DNA of 56,815 nucleotides from Clostridiales bacterium (GCA_015055625.1 SVHU01000016.1:1-56815), one strand, 5' to 3'; shown: positions 32,868-43,213, counted from the stretch's first letter. Translations and numbers: made by a program. Notes: generated by a model not told the origin, from the letters alone.

Positions 32868-34025
32868 TCAGTCAATTTTCTTAAAAATTTTGTTCCAAAA
32901 CGACTTTTTACCAAATTCTTCAGTTAAAGCCATATCCATAAGTGACCAAGGCGTAGAAAGGTTAGGTCTTTCAGCTTGAGGCGCGGTGGGAGCAACTATC
33001 TCGGTCTTTTTACCCGTAACTGAGGCAATAATTTCTTTTGCTCCACGTATAAAAGCAATTCCTCCACCCGTTATGCTATAAGGGGTATAATCAGGAAAAT
33101 CGTACTCACAATAAGCCACACATTTATCTATTCCTCTACCTATAATTTTGAGGCGCTCCGTTACTATTTCGTTTACGATTTTTTTAGGTACGTATTCGGT
33201 TTTACCATCACAGTCATAATCGTACATTTCGTGTTCTTCAGATGCAAGCGAAAGCATTAGTTTTCGTTTAATATTTTCGGCTTGACTATACGGCACGTCT
33301 AAACACGTAGTAATATCTGCGGTAATATTAGCTCCTCCTTGCGCAAAGCTCTTCATACAAAGTATTCCGTCGCCCTTTGCAACAATAACGTCGGTATTAA
33401 AATATCCTACGTCTACTAACACTACTCCAGAATCTCGCTTTTGCGGTGGAAAAAGATATAGGAATTGGGCAAGCGCGGAAGATGAAAATCCAACTTCTTT
33501 TATACCTGCGCCCTTTAATATATCTCGCATTGCATCAGTAAAACGCTTTTCCGCAAGCACAAAACTAACTAGCGCGGTAAGTGAAGTAGTAGTTTGTCCC
33601 TCGGGATCCATAAGACGTCTATCACTATCTATCGTAAAATATACTGGGTTTACGTTAATTACCTCATAATCTTCTTCATCGTCAAAATCACAACTCTCGT
33701 ACAAATCTTGAATATCGTACTTGGTAATTTTACGCTTTTTCTTAAAGTTTAAAGATAGCGTTTTGCAAATGGTAACACAAAAATCGTTTGGAACACCTAG
33801 ATACAAACTTTCTATCTTTTGTCCCCACGTATCTTGAGCTTCTATAATAGCGCTCTCCATTGCCTCTTTTAAGCTTAGCGGATCAAAAATTTCGCCATCG
33901 ACAAAACCGGAGTACTTTCCTACTCCCATACCAACCACTCTTAGCGTATTGTTCAGTCCTCTTTCGCCAACGAAAACGGAAATTTGTTCGGATCCGAAAT
34001 CCATTACGGATACTTTGTGCGCCAC
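32868..34025 (-). CDS. ftsA: cell division protein FtsA
   Basis: Actin-like ATPase that tethers FtsZ to the membrane, 385 residues. Visible motifs: [16 protein letters not shown] (phosphate 1), the [19 protein letters not shown] segment (phosphate 2) and [15 protein letters not shown] (adenosine). The C-terminal [16 protein letters not shown] is the expected membrane-binding amphipathic helix. The GTG at 34023-34025 lies after AAGGAG; an upstream TTG in frame would place the ribosome site inside the coding part. Confidence 0.93.
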   Translation of the reverse strand: MAHKVSVMDFGSEQISVFVGERGLNNTLRVVGMGVGKYSGFVDGEIFDPLSLKEAMESAIIEAQDTWGQKIESLYLGVPNDFCVTICKTLSLNFKKKRKITKYDIQDLYESCDFDDEEDYEVINVNPVYFTIDSDRRLMDPEGQTTTSLTALVSFVLAEKRFTDAMRDILKGAGIKEVGFSSSALAQFLYLFPPQKRDSGVVLVDVGYFNTDVIVAKGDGILCMKSFAQGGANITADITTCLDVPYSQAENIKRKLMLSLASEEHEMYDYDCDGKTEYVPKKIVNEIVTERLKIIGRGIDKCVAYCEYDFPDYTPYSITGGGIAFIRGAKEIIASVTGKKTEIVAPTAPQAERPNLSTPWSLMDMALTEEFGKKSFWNKIFKKID

Positions 34026-34140
34026 TTGTATTCTCCTTAATTTTTGCACGATTGTCGTGTGTATTATTATACGTTATTATTTATTATATAATTATATATC
34101 AGCTTTGTCAAGTTCTCTTGCAAATTTATTTTTTAGTATT

Positions 34141-34890
34141 TTATTTTTCGGAATACGCTATCTTGTCCGAATAAACTCTCCAAACCCCGCTTGTCCTTTT
34201 GCTTTCCTCACAAGACGTAAGTGCTGATACTGCTAGCTGAATTTTTTGCTCGAAATTATTTTCGGGATACTCCACGTGAATATGCGCGCCCGTTCGCCAT
34301 TTTAACACGATAAGGTGAGCGGATATTCTACTAAAATCCACTTCTTCTATCATATCTTCCGCCATCTTAAAGCCCATTCTTTCCATTACGTCAATCAGAC
34401 CGAAAAAATAGCTTGCAGTATTCCCTTTTTTATCATACAAAACCGCTCCAGTAAGAGGAGTTTCGCTAGTTGTTATTTTGATAAGGTTATGACTGTTTGC
34501 CAGTTCACCGCCATCAGTTGCAAGAACTTTACAATCTTTTGAAAGATATTTATAAACACCGTCCGCAATAACGTATGCATAATTCTTTTTTATTGCATAA
34601 TTAATCTTTAGCGAATCAGGAAAAATTCGCTCTACGCTTTTTACTTCTACGTTTGGAATCTTACTTTCTATTTTACGTTTGAGTTCCTCTTCATTTATCA
34701 AGAATATACTTCTATTTTCACACTCCGATTTTACGATAGAGGTAACTTTAGAGTTAATTTCTTCGTCTATATCATTGTAACAATATGCCTTGAAATTACG
34801 TGCGGTAAACAAGACGCCCGTTAGTACGACTACCAACGTTAGCGCCAATATTAATATGAAAAGTATGTATTTTTTATTCCGTCTTTCCAT
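34141..34890 (-). CDS. ftsQ: cell division protein FtsQ/DivIB
   Basis: Bitopic division protein of 249 residues: cytosolic basic start (MERRNKK), one membrane helix (YILFILILALTLVVVLTGVL) and an extracellular POTRA-type region (IPNVEVKSVERIFPDSLKIN) with the beta domain after it (YKYLSKDCKVLATDGG). No ribosome site is visible. TTGATT (34923-34928), 17 bp, TATAAT (34900-34905) ends 9 bp before the ATG, so the transcript from this promoter would have a leader of only about 3 nt. Upstream murA is 57 bp away. Confidence 0.88.
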   Translation of the reverse strand: MERRNKKYILFILILALTLVVVLTGVLFTARNFKAYCYNDIDEEINSKVTSIVKSECENRSIFLINEEELKRKIESKIPNVEVKSVERIFPDSLKINYAIKKNYAYVIADGVYKYLSKDCKVLATDGGELANSHNLIKITTSETPLTGAVLYDKKGNTASYFFGLIDVMERMGFKMAEDMIEEVDFSRISAHLIVLKWRTGAHIHVEYPENNFEQKIQLAVSALTSCEESKRTSGVWRVYSDKIAYSEK

Positions 34891-34947
34891 TACATATATA
34901 TTATAACAAATTCAAGTGTAAAAATCAATAGGAAAAACGGCATTATA

Positions 34948-36204
34948 TCAGTTTTTTAAACGTTTAATTTGTACACCTAGCCCCTCTAAATCCTTTTCTA
35001 TACTGTCATACCCTCTGTCAATATGCCTTACACCCCAAATTTCACTCTCACCTTCTGCACAAATACTCGCCAAAACAAGAGCAACTCCGCCTCTTAGATC
35101 CTTTGCTTCCACCCTACTTTGCGTTAGTTTTTTTACTCCCTTTATTATGGCAACCCTATCCTTTACCGTTATATCAGCGCCCATTTTTTGCAATTGTGCC
35201 GTGTAGTTAAACCTGTTTTCGAACATATTCTCTACCACAACGCTACACCCTCTGCATTGCGATAAATATACTACAAACTGAGGTTGTAAGTCGGTGGGAA
35301 ATCCTGGATACGGTCGCGTTTCCGTACGCTTTACCGCCCTCCGTTTGAGCGATTTTTTGACAATTATGCGTCTACTGTCCAAAATTATGCTAGCTCCCGA
35401 CGCTATTAGTTTTTCGTTAAGCGGTAGCAAATGCGAAGGATTTACCTTGTCTAAAACAACCTCCTTTCCCATAAGCGCACCCGCTATAAGAAAAGTACCA
35501 GCTACTATTCTATCTTTAGTGGGGAAATAGTGTCCACCGCTTAGAGAAACCACACCCTCTACCGTTATTTTATCCGTTCCAGCACCATAAACCTTTCCAC
35601 CCATAACGTTAATAAAATTTGCAAGATCGCAAATTTCTGGCTCTTTTGCGCAGTTGTATATCCTTGTTACGCCTTTACCTAAAACGCTTGCCATAATTAT
35701 ATTCTCGGTAGCTCCAACCGATGGAAAATCAAGAAAAACATCCGAGTTTTTCATATTTATTCCATCACACGTTATCTTACCGTTACTTCTTTCTACACTT
35801 ACAGACAAGCTTTTTAGCCCTGTTATATGTAAATCTATTGGGCGTAAACCTATTTCGCAACCTCCTGGATAGCTCACAGACGCGCTTTTAAATGCCGAAA
35901 GTAATGGCCCTATCACAAACAACGACGCTCTAAGCGCACCCGTATATTCGCTGTCTATACAATACGGAGTAAAATTTTTGCAGTTTATTATCAAACAATC
36001 CTCTTCATACTTTGCAATTCCTCCTCCTGCTCTTAAAATCTTGAGCATTGCTTCTATATCGGAAAGATGGGGACATTCGTGAAGAGTAACCTCCGCTTTT
36101 ATCATTATACAACAAGCTATTATAGGTAATATGGCATTTTTTGCTCCCTTAATCTGCACGTTTCCTTCCAATAAATTCCCACCGTTAATTATAAATCTAT
36201 CCAT
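34948..36204 (-). CDS. murA: UDP-GlcNAc 1-carboxyvinyltransferase
   Basis: First committed step of peptidoglycan synthesis: adds enolpyruvate to UDP-N-acetylglucosamine. Product of 418 residues. GGNLLEGNVQIKGAKNAILP at the N-terminus carries the catalytic Lys; the loop YPGGCEIGLRPIDLH has the reactive Cys that fosfomycin targets; TRPYPGFPTDLQPQF and ENMFENRFNY follow as in the family. A strong ribosome site (AGGAGGGGG) precedes the ATG, 8 bp after the MntP-like gene. Confidence 0.95.
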   Translation of the reverse strand: MDRFIINGGNLLEGNVQIKGAKNAILPIIACCIMIKAEVTLHECPHLSDIEAMLKILRAGGGIAKYEEDCLIINCKNFTPYCIDSEYTGALRASLFVIGPLLSAFKSASVSYPGGCEIGLRPIDLHITGLKSLSVSVERSNGKITCDGINMKNSDVFLDFPSVGATENIIMASVLGKGVTRIYNCAKEPEICDLANFINVMGGKVYGAGTDKITVEGVVSLSGGHYFPTKDRIVAGTFLIAGALMGKEVVLDKVNPSHLLPLNEKLIASGASIILDSRRIIVKKSLKRRAVKRTETRPYPGFPTDLQPQFVVYLSQCRGCSVVVENMFENRFNYTAQLQKMGADITVKDRVAIIKGVKKLTQSRVEAKDLRGGVALVLASICAEGESEIWGVRHIDRGYDSIEKDLEGLGVQIKRLKN

Positions 36205-36212
36205 ACCCCCTC

Positions 36213-36707
36213 CTAAAACAACTTATATATTCCTAACATTATGAAAAACACTCCCGATGCAAACGACATTCTCTCCACCGTTTGTAAAAGCTTAGCGCAA
36301 CACTGCCCTATAACGAAAAACGCACCGTGAAAAATAGACATTACAATAGCTACGGCAACCGCGTTGTAAAACGACAGCGAAAAGGACAGACAGGCAACAC
36401 CTGCGTCTATTCCTACGCCAATCCCAACCATAAGTGCGTTAGTTGTTTCAATTTCAGTCTTGCTCTGATGCGATTCATAAATGTTTTTAACTCCCAAAAA
36501 AACAAAAAGCAACGCACCGACTGTCTTGAAAATCAATCCGTAACGATTTAGAATTCCTCCCACGAAAAGTGCGATTATGCTAAGCACAAAAGTACAAACT
36601 AGCACGTAAATCACATATTTGATAGACAATTTATTGCCTAGAGAGCAAGCAAGCCCTGCAATATACGCATCAATACTAACCGAAAAAGACGTAACTAATA
36701 AAAGCAT
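36213..36707 (-). CDS. MntP/YtaF-family membrane protein
   Basis: Product of 164 residues with six membrane helices and the two inverted halves typical of the MntP group: TSFSVSIDAYIAGLACSLGN in the first and GIGVGIDAGVACLSFSLSF in the second, each with a conserved Asp. Members export Mn2+ (MntP) or are sporulation-linked (YtaF). The latter fits a gene beside murA in an endospore former, but the choice is open. It is shorter than E. coli MntP (188). Confidence 0.75.
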   Translation of the reverse strand: MLLLVTSFSVSIDAYIAGLACSLGNKLSIKYVIYVLVCTFVLSIIALFVGGILNRYGLIFKTVGALLFVFLGVKNIYESHQSKTEIETTNALMVGIGVGIDAGVACLSFSLSFYNAVAVAIVMSIFHGAFFVIGQCCAKLLQTVERMSFASGVFFIMLGIYKLF

Positions 36708-36815
36708 AGCTCCCTCCTCTTTTGTTTACACGATTTATTCTTTACTATTATTGTATGCAAAAAGTTTTAGGTTGTTAAACGTCTTTAACTTTTGCCTTGC
36801 GCGTTGTTTAAGCAT

Positions 36816-36854
36816 AAAAAAATACGGCAAGCGTATTTTTTACACTTACCGTAT
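36816..36854 (-). terminator. terminator of the coiled-coil operon
   Basis: ATACGGCAAGCGT (36822-36834) pairs with 36842-36854 with two mismatches; the minus-strand transcript continues with six U. It lies 15 bp past the stop of the coiled-coil gene at 36869. Confidence 0.6.
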
Positions 36855-36868
36855 GTATTTACGTTTAT

Positions 36869-38779
36869 TTATTGTTTATTATCCGCTTTATCGGATATTG
36901 CTTCGTTAATTCTACCTAAGATAGAATCAAGTTCATCATCGGTTTGACTTGTGTTTTCCTCGATCTCTACCACATCATCTTTAAGCTCGTTTAGCACGTT
37001 TTTAATACTATCAAACGAAGCTTCGTTGTTCTCCGTAGTATCAAAAATCTTTTCAACTGCTTTCTTGAGTTGTTCGTTTTCATTGCGTACATCTTCAAGA
37101 TTTTTGCTCATCTCATCCATACGCGATTGCATATTTTGCATATTCTCCACAAGTGCAGACAATATTTCATTCTGCCTTTCAAGTTGTGACGCAACTGCAC
37201 TAGAACCTTCGGAAGAATTATCCTCGTCGTATCTATACGAAACAATCTCTTTTACCTCATGAAGAACACCTACGTTCTCCTCTAGTGCGACAATTCGCTC
37301 TGTGGACTTGTCTACACTTTCCTTGATTATATTAACATTGTCGTTAATTATCGCAAGGTTATCCAACACATTGATCTCAAGCGCATCTACTACGTTTTTT
37401 ACATCGTCAAAAAGTCTATCTAGCTGACCAACGATACTTTCTAGCGTAAGCGCTCCAGCAACCACCGCAACACCTGTTTGAGCGCCTTCTGCAGGAACGG
37501 ACACAGGCGTTACATTTGTTTGCATAATATCCAACTTCTCTTTTATATAGGAAATATCGGACGCTATTCCTGTTTTTGCATCGTCAGCCGATACTATTCC
37601 ACCCGATGAAATTATACTCTTAAGCTCGGTTATAGTTTCGTATATACTCTTATTAGAAGGCTGTTTTAACACCTTGAAATCCTTTTGAATTTCTATCTTC
37701 TCGAAAGTATATGCATCTCCGATATTAAGCTTTGTAATCTCTTTTAATATAGCATTAGTCTTCATTCGAAGGAAAGTAACACTATCTCTATCCGTTTCAG
37801 TTTGAAGCGCGTTGCAGTTTTTGATATATTCGGCAAACATGGCTTCGGTTGCGGACTTCTTTTTCAAACATATAGCATTCTTTCTACTTACGATATCGTC
37901 AAGCATTGCTCTAGCTTGCTCCGCCGTTGTTAGCAATGCTTTTTCCGAAAGCGTAAGGAATGTGTCAAGCTCCTTTACGTACTCTGCAGTCAATCGCACT
38001 TCTTTGCCTCTATTAAGATAGCCCTCCATAGCTGTAAGGCTCTCTTTTGTAAGTGGCTTTTCGGCTATTTTTTCAAGCAATATATTAGCTTTTAATACAA
38101 GGGGCGATATATCGTAGTTGTACGCCTCTTTCATTCTTTGAACAAGGTCGTCGATAGCTCCAAACTTTCTATCATAAGGAATATTATCGTTTTCTACGTA
38201 TCTAGTTGCCTTTTGCTCCAACAAGTATAATTCATTAAGCTCGTTATTAAGCTGAACTTCCGCAATATTATCGCTACCAATAAGCTTTTTGATCTTTACA
38301 AGTTGATGAATTACCGACGTTGCAAAGGTATCGTTATCATTAATCTCTTTAGTAAGTGGAAGAGCTTCTACTTTGTTTTTAAGTTCAATAAAAGCATCCT
38401 CAGCTCTTGACAAACCCACTTTCAAATCATCAAAATCCGTCGACGACGCATTTTTCGCAAGAGAGGTTATTGCGCTTTTAATTGTGGAAAGATCTTCGGA
38501 TAATTGATTAATTACGTCCGCATTGACCGATTGTCTTGGCGCGGCGTATTCAGACTGAACTGAATAATCAGGCACTCTCATTTCCGTACGGGTATATCCC
38601 TCTCTTGTAAGAGGAGGTGTTGGCTCACTCTTTGCGGTGGATGCTAGTGTTTCTTTTAGCCCTGCTATTGCAGAAAGCGCGCTATCTAACTCTTCTTCTA
38701 CCGCAAATTCATCTTCGGTTTCGAAGTCTTCTTCGTTAAATATCCCGCTTAATGAATTGTTTTCGTCTAATTCTACCAT
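36869..38779 (-). CDS. long coiled-coil protein, soluble
   Basis: Product of 636 residues, not recognised. The N-terminal 40 residues are acidic (NEEDFETEDEFAVEEELDS). Several predicted helical coils follow, interrupted near residue 430 by TPVSVPAEGAQTGVAVVAGA. A strong coiled coil (QLERQNEILSALVENMQNMQ; SRMDEMSKNLEDVRNENEQL) and an acidic end finish the protein. No signal or membrane segment is visible. It is translated from the same mRNA as the membrane-anchored coiled-coil gene upstream (9-bp gap), so the two probably form a complex. A role in division or cell shape is guessed only from the location between murA and serine genes. Confidence 0.55.
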   Translation of the reverse strand: MVELDENNSLSGIFNEEDFETEDEFAVEEELDSALSAIAGLKETLASTAKSEPTPPLTREGYTRTEMRVPDYSVQSEYAAPRQSVNADVINQLSEDLSTIKSAITSLAKNASSTDFDDLKVGLSRAEDAFIELKNKVEALPLTKEINDNDTFATSVIHQLVKIKKLIGSDNIAEVQLNNELNELYLLEQKATRYVENDNIPYDRKFGAIDDLVQRMKEAYNYDISPLVLKANILLEKIAEKPLTKESLTAMEGYLNRGKEVRLTAEYVKELDTFLTLSEKALLTTAEQARAMLDDIVSRKNAICLKKKSATEAMFAEYIKNCNALQTETDRDSVTFLRMKTNAILKEITKLNIGDAYTFEKIEIQKDFKVLKQPSNKSIYETITELKSIISSGGIVSADDAKTGIASDISYIKEKLDIMQTNVTPVSVPAEGAQTGVAVVAGALTLESIVGQLDRLFDDVKNVVDALEINVLDNLAIINDNVNIIKESVDKSTERIVALEENVGVLHEVKEIVSYRYDEDNSSEGSSAVASQLERQNEILSALVENMQNMQSRMDEMSKNLEDVRNENEQLKKAVEKIFDTTENNEASFDSIKNVLNELKDDVVEIEENTSQTDDELDSILGRINEAISDKADNKQ

Positions 38780-38788
38780 AATTTCTCC

Positions 38789-40627
38789 TTAATAGCTTGC
38801 CTTCCAAGACGATTGAGCAATTTCGCCTGCAAGCTTTGCATCTTCAAGACATTTTTTTATCATACCCACGATTTTTGGATCGGAAAGATCTTCCTCGGAT
38901 AGTGTTGATGAAAATCTACGAAGCTTTGCAATATACTCTTTTGCGCCATACGTGCTATCGATATTGCGTATTTCGTTTTTATAAATCTCCAATTCCTCTG
39001 CAATCTTTATTTTGCGCTGATTTACAATTCCGTATTCATCCTCAAACTGTCTAGTTATGGCGCGAGTCCGTAAAACCGTTTTTTCAGCATAAATTTTCTT
39101 TTCCAACTCCTCTAGTCTTAAAAGCAACTGTTGCTGTTTTGCCTGAGTTTCCTCTTTACTTACACCAAAAGACTGTTTTACCGTTTCTACGTATTCGTTC
39201 TTAATCTTCTCAATCTCCGCATGATACGCGTTTTTACGCAACGATTTTCCATCGGATAAAATATCAGAAAAATCGCTACCTCTGAAAAACGCCGCGGGGG
39301 ACATCTTGGGATATTCTTCCTTAAAACTCTCTATACGGTAAATTTCCTTTTTAGTTTCAGAAATTTTGTTAAGAAGATCAGAAACCTTTCTACTACTCTC
39401 AGTTTTTCTTTCGATATCTTTCTTGTTAATTTTTTCGTAGTTTTTATGCTCTACCGCATACTCTTTTTGAAGAACAGTAAGACGCGCCTTTGATTTTGCA
39501 ATATCGCCGTCCAGCTTTGAACCCGTTGCTTCATACTTGTGAAGAGCTATTAAACTATCTTGAGCGTACGTGAAGTTTTCTTTAGTTATTCCAAGTTCAC
39601 TCACTACTGCCATTGCAGAATTTCTAGTAACCTCTACTTCTTTTCGAGCAACCTCGATATTCTCTTTAAGCACGGTTATTTTTTCGTTATTTTCTACGAT
39701 TTCTTTATTCTTTTGATTAATCTTTTTAGATAAATCACTAGACGAACTTTTAGACTGAGTGAGCATCGTAGTCATTTGTCTTACTTCATTCTTGCTTAAA
39801 TTTATATCACTAGCAAGAGTATTATATCTTTTCATAAGCTTTTCCATATTAAGTCTGCTTTTGATATAAGTAAGCAATGGCTCTTTAATTTTTGGATACT
39901 CTTTTACTAAGCGCATTCCCTTTTCGTATAATTTTACAGACTCGTACGTCGCTCCGTTTTTGTTTTCGGTAGAATTGAGAGTTTCTCTCTTATCTGCCAT
40001 TGTCACCTCTAGGGTGCGAATTTGCATACTAAGATGCTCTAATGCGTCGTTGCAAATAGAAATTTTGTTAATGCAAAATTCCACTTCGGCTTCATAATCA
40101 CTGATATTTGCTAAATTGTTTTTTATTTCGCTATCTATATCTGCTATACGGTTTTTACTCTTTTTTCTACCTTTGCTCTTTTCATTTGCAAGCTCGTTCT
40201 TAAGTGCGCTAATAACGTCGTTACAAGTATTTTTACGCTCTTCAGCTTCCTTCTTTTCTGCTAAAATCGCATTGATTTTTTCTTCGGTTATTGCCTTTTG
40301 CTTGTTTTTTAACTCTAAAGCGTCTTCAACTGACGCAGCAGAGGATGCTAAAGCGTAAAAATCTCCGCTAGCATCCTGTGTTTTAACCTCTTCATACGGA
40401 TTAAAACCAAGAATCTTTTTTACATCGGGCAAAACTTTCATTCGTCTGCCTCTTTTTTGTTTAGTCTGTCCTCTCTTTTTCTTTACCTGTCCATAGATTA
40501 TGGAAAGCACCGTTATAATGACTATAAAAGCCCCCATAACTATAAACAATCCTCCGTAATTTACGAGAATGTCCGTAAATGAGGATAGATGGGGAGTTAA
40601 ATATGTTGAAAGAATATTGTAATTCAT
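38789..40627 (-). CDS. membrane-anchored coiled-coil protein
   Basis: Product of 612 residues, not recognised. One membrane helix lies near residues 24-47 (GGLFIVMGAFIVIITVLSII), followed by a very basic stretch (KKKRGQTKQKRGRRMK), which places the long C-terminal part in the cytosol. Most of residues 90-530 are coiled coil (DALELKNKQKAITEEKINAI; KEIVENNEKITVLKENIEVA), an EzrA-like arrangement without sequence identity to it. The ATG at 40625-40627 has GGAGAAAC before it; an upstream extension of 24 codons lacks a ribosome site. Confidence 0.55.
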   Translation of the reverse strand: MNYNILSTYLTPHLSSFTDILVNYGGLFIVMGAFIVIITVLSIIYGQVKKKRGQTKQKRGRRMKVLPDVKKILGFNPYEEVKTQDASGDFYALASSAASVEDALELKNKQKAITEEKINAILAEKKEAEERKNTCNDVISALKNELANEKSKGRKKSKNRIADIDSEIKNNLANISDYEAEVEFCINKISICNDALEHLSMQIRTLEVTMADKRETLNSTENKNGATYESVKLYEKGMRLVKEYPKIKEPLLTYIKSRLNMEKLMKRYNTLASDINLSKNEVRQMTTMLTQSKSSSSDLSKKINQKNKEIVENNEKITVLKENIEVARKEVEVTRNSAMAVVSELGITKENFTYAQDSLIALHKYEATGSKLDGDIAKSKARLTVLQKEYAVEHKNYEKINKKDIERKTESSRKVSDLLNKISETKKEIYRIESFKEEYPKMSPAAFFRGSDFSDILSDGKSLRKNAYHAEIEKIKNEYVETVKQSFGVSKEETQAKQQQLLLRLEELEKKIYAEKTVLRTRAITRQFEDEYGIVNQRKIKIAEELEIYKNEIRNIDSTYGAKEYIAKLRRFSSTLSEEDLSDPKIVGMIKKCLEDAKLAGEIAQSSWKASY

Positions 40628-40839
40628 TTTGTTTCTCCATTGAATTGCGCATAAATACGCTATATACCATATTATATTATACATCAAATCTTCACACAAG
40701 TCAATACGTATTGATTAAAGAATGATTAAAATATTGTCAAGAAAAAATTAAATTTGTCATATCATCCCCTAAAATCAAAGTCTAACACAAAAAAATGGCA
40801 AAGAATTTCAAATTTGTTTACGTTTTAACTTGAAAAGAC

Positions 40840-40868
40840 TTGATTTTGTTATTTATTTGATTTATAAT
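40840..40868 (+). promoter_or_regulatory. serC-serA promoter
   Basis: TTGATT (40840-40845), 17 bp, TATAAT (40863-40868). The 5' leader then holds a hairpin, GGAATGG/CCATTCT (40874-40898), before the GGAGGA ribosome site; it may be regulatory, but the leader (about 65 nt) is too short for a T-box. Confidence 0.6.
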
Positions 40869-40938
40869 ATCTTGGAATGGTCTTTTTTAGCCATTCTAAT
40901 AAACCAAAAAAACACTATTTATTGGAGGAACAAAATTT

Positions 40939-42024
40939 ATGAGAAAGTACAATTTTTCTGCAGGCCCGTCTATGTTACCACTCGAAGTTCTTGAACGCGT
41001 TCAAAGTCAGCTTTTAGACTATGAAGGTTCAGGTATGTCAGTAATGGAGATGAGCCATCGATCAAAACCGTACGATGCCATAAACAACGAAGCTGAAGCT
41101 TTGCTTCGCGAACTTATGAACGTTCCAGACAATTACGATATAATTTTCGTTCAGGGTGGCGCATCCACTCAGTTTGAAGCAATTCCACTTAACCTTGCAC
41201 ACAACTCTAACTGCGCTAAGGGCGACTACATTGTTTCTGGCAACTTTTCTAACAAAGCTTTTAAGGAAGCTCAAAAGTACGGTGATATGGTGGTCGTTGC
41301 TTCTAGCAAGGACAAAAACTTCTCTTATATCCCCACTACTACGCCCGACATGTTCAGAAAGGACGCAGACTACGTTCATATTTGCTATAACAACACTATT
41401 TTCGGATCTCGTTATATCGATATTCCCGACACTAACGGTATCCCTCTTGTTGCAGATATGTCGTCCATGATTTTAAGTCAGGAAGTTGACGTAAGCAAGT
41501 TTGGCGTAATTTATGCTGGAGCTCAGAAAAACGTTGGTCCTGCCGGCGTTACCATCGTTATCGTAAGAAAGGACCTTCAGGACCTTGCAAACCCCTTCTG
41601 CCCCACTATGCTTAAGTGGAAAACTCAGATTGACGAGAAGAGCTTATACAACACTCCCCCCTGTTTTTCCACATACGTTGCTTTGGAAGTATTTAGATAC
41701 CTTAAGAAAATGGGTGGCGTAAAGGCTATGCAAAAGATTAACGAGGAAAAAGCTCAGATGCTTTACGATTACATCGATAACTCCAAGCTTTATTCCAACC
41801 CCATCGAAAAGAAGTATCGTTCGCTTATGAACGTTCCTTTTGTTACAACCTCTCCCGAGCTTGACGCTAAGTTTGTAAAAGAAGCAGGCGAGGCAGGTTT
41901 GGTTTCTATCAAGGGACACAGACTTGTTGGCGGTATGAGAGCAAGCATTTATAACGCTATGCCCGTAGAAGGCGTAAAAGCTCTTATTGACTTTATGAAA
42001 AAATTCGAACAGGAAAATCTGTAA
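40939..42024 (+). CDS. serC: phosphoserine aminotransferase
   Basis: PLP enzyme that makes O-phospho-L-serine from 3-phosphohydroxypyruvate (also used in vitamin B6 synthesis). The 361-residue product starts YNFSAGPSMLPLEVLERVQ, continues with GSGMSVMEMSHRSKPY, FVQGGASTQFEAIPLN and the PLP-lysine segment GVIYAGAQKNVGPAGVTIVI, and ends in VGGMRASIYNAMPVEGV. This is the full family pattern. It is followed after 18 bp by serA. Confidence 0.97.
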   Translation: MRKYNFSAGPSMLPLEVLERVQSQLLDYEGSGMSVMEMSHRSKPYDAINNEAEALLRELMNVPDNYDIIFVQGGASTQFEAIPLNLAHNSNCAKGDYIVSGNFSNKAFKEAQKYGDMVVVASSKDKNFSYIPTTTPDMFRKDADYVHICYNNTIFGSRYIDIPDTNGIPLVADMSSMILSQEVDVSKFGVIYAGAQKNVGPAGVTIVIVRKDLQDLANPFCPTMLKWKTQIDEKSLYNTPPCFSTYVALEVFRYLKKMGGVKAMQKINEEKAQMLYDYIDNSKLYSNPIEKKYRSLMNVPFVTTSPELDAKFVKEAGEAGLVSIKGHRLVGGMRASIYNAMPVEGVKALIDFMKKFEQENL

Positions 42025-42042
42025 GATAAACGGAGATTAATC

Positions 42043-43200
42043 ATGACTGAAATATTAAAACTTAACGATATTAGCAAAGTAGCCGAAGCTCCTTTGGGCG
42101 AAAACTACAAACTCGTAAAAGAGAGCGCTGACCCTAAGGGTATTATGCTCCGCTCTTTCAATATGCACGAATACGAAATTCCCTCTTCCGTTCTTTGCGT
42201 AGGAAGAGCAGGTGCTGGCGTAAACAATATTCCCATCCAAAAGTGTTCTGAGCAGGGTATTGTTGTTTTCAACACTCCCGGTGCTAACGCAAACGCAGTT
42301 AAAGAACTCGTTTTGTGTGGACTTTTGCTTGCTTCCCGTAAGGTTACGGCAGGTATTGAATGGACAAACACTCTTAAAGGTACTCCCGACATCTCTAAGC
42401 AGGTAGAAAAGGGTAAAAAGGCTTTCGTTGGTCCTGAAATTTACGGAAAAACTCTTGGTATTATTGGTCTTGGCGCAATCGGCGCGCTAGTTGCTAACGC
42501 AGCAATCGCTCTTGGAATGAAGGTTATCGGTTACGATCCCTACATCTCTATCGACGGCGCTTGGCACCTTGATAACCACGTTATTAAAGAAACCGACATT
42601 TCCGCTCTTTTTGCAAAGTGCGACTACGTTACCTTGCACGTTCCTCTTACCGATTCTACAAGAGAGCTTGTTAACAAGGCTAGTATCGAAAATATGAAGG
42701 ACGGTATTGCAATCCTTAACTTTGCTCGTGGCGAACTTGTAAACAACGAAGATATTATCGAAGCTGTAAAGAGCGGAAAAGTATCTCGCTACGTTACCGA
42801 CTTTGCTTGCGACGAACTTTTGGGCGTTGACAATATTATTTGTACTCCTCACCTTGGAGCAAGCACTCCCGAAGCTGAAGACAACTGCGCTGTTATGGTT
42901 GCTCGTCAAATGGTGGACTTCTTTGAAAACGGTAACATTGTAAACTCGGTTAACCTTCCTCGCTGTCAGGTTGCTCGCCAAGGCAAGTGCCGTCTTACCA
43001 TTTTCCACAGAAATATCAAAAACGTTATTAACTCTATTACCGCTGTTATCAGTGAAGAGGGCGTTAATATCGCAAACCTTGTTTCTCAGTCTAAGGGCGA
43101 CTACGCTTACATCATTATCGATCTTGACGATCCAGTAAACGATCACGTTATCGAAAGAATTAAATCTCTTGACAATATAATTAGACTCAGAGTTTTATAA
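42043..43200 (+). CDS. serA: D-3-phosphoglycerate dehydrogenase
   Basis: NAD-dependent first enzyme of serine synthesis. The 385-residue product has the substrate domain (ILCVGRAGAGVNNI-type segment and NTPGANANAVKELVL), the NAD-binding motif LGIIGLGAIGALVANAAIAL, HVPLTDSTRELVN, ILNFARGELVNN, and the catalytic His in CTPHLGASTPEAEDNCA. A C-terminal ACT-like domain (about 310-385) suggests allosteric control by serine. It is cotranscribed with serC, completing two of the three steps; serB is not in the window. Confidence 0.95.
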   Translation: MTEILKLNDISKVAEAPLGENYKLVKESADPKGIMLRSFNMHEYEIPSSVLCVGRAGAGVNNIPIQKCSEQGIVVFNTPGANANAVKELVLCGLLLASRKVTAGIEWTNTLKGTPDISKQVEKGKKAFVGPEIYGKTLGIIGLGAIGALVANAAIALGMKVIGYDPYISIDGAWHLDNHVIKETDISALFAKCDYVTLHVPLTDSTRELVNKASIENMKDGIAILNFARGELVNNEDIIEAVKSGKVSRYVTDFACDELLGVDNIICTPHLGASTPEAEDNCAVMVARQMVDFFENGNIVNSVNLPRCQVARQGKCRLTIFHRNIKNVINSITAVISEEGVNIANLVSQSKGDYAYIIIDLDDPVNDHVIERIKSLDNIIRLRVL

Positions 43201-43213
43201 TAATTAAAGATTA

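Noticed and set aside
36869-40699. Two adjacent frames of 636 codons taken as a duplication
   Set aside because: Equal length is a coincidence of the longest frames; the second gene starts 24 codons later (612 residues) and the sequences do not resemble each other.
40869-40938. T-box or serine-responsive riboswitch before serC
   Set aside because: The leader is only about 65 nt with a single small hairpin; no specifier loop or T-box sequence is visible.
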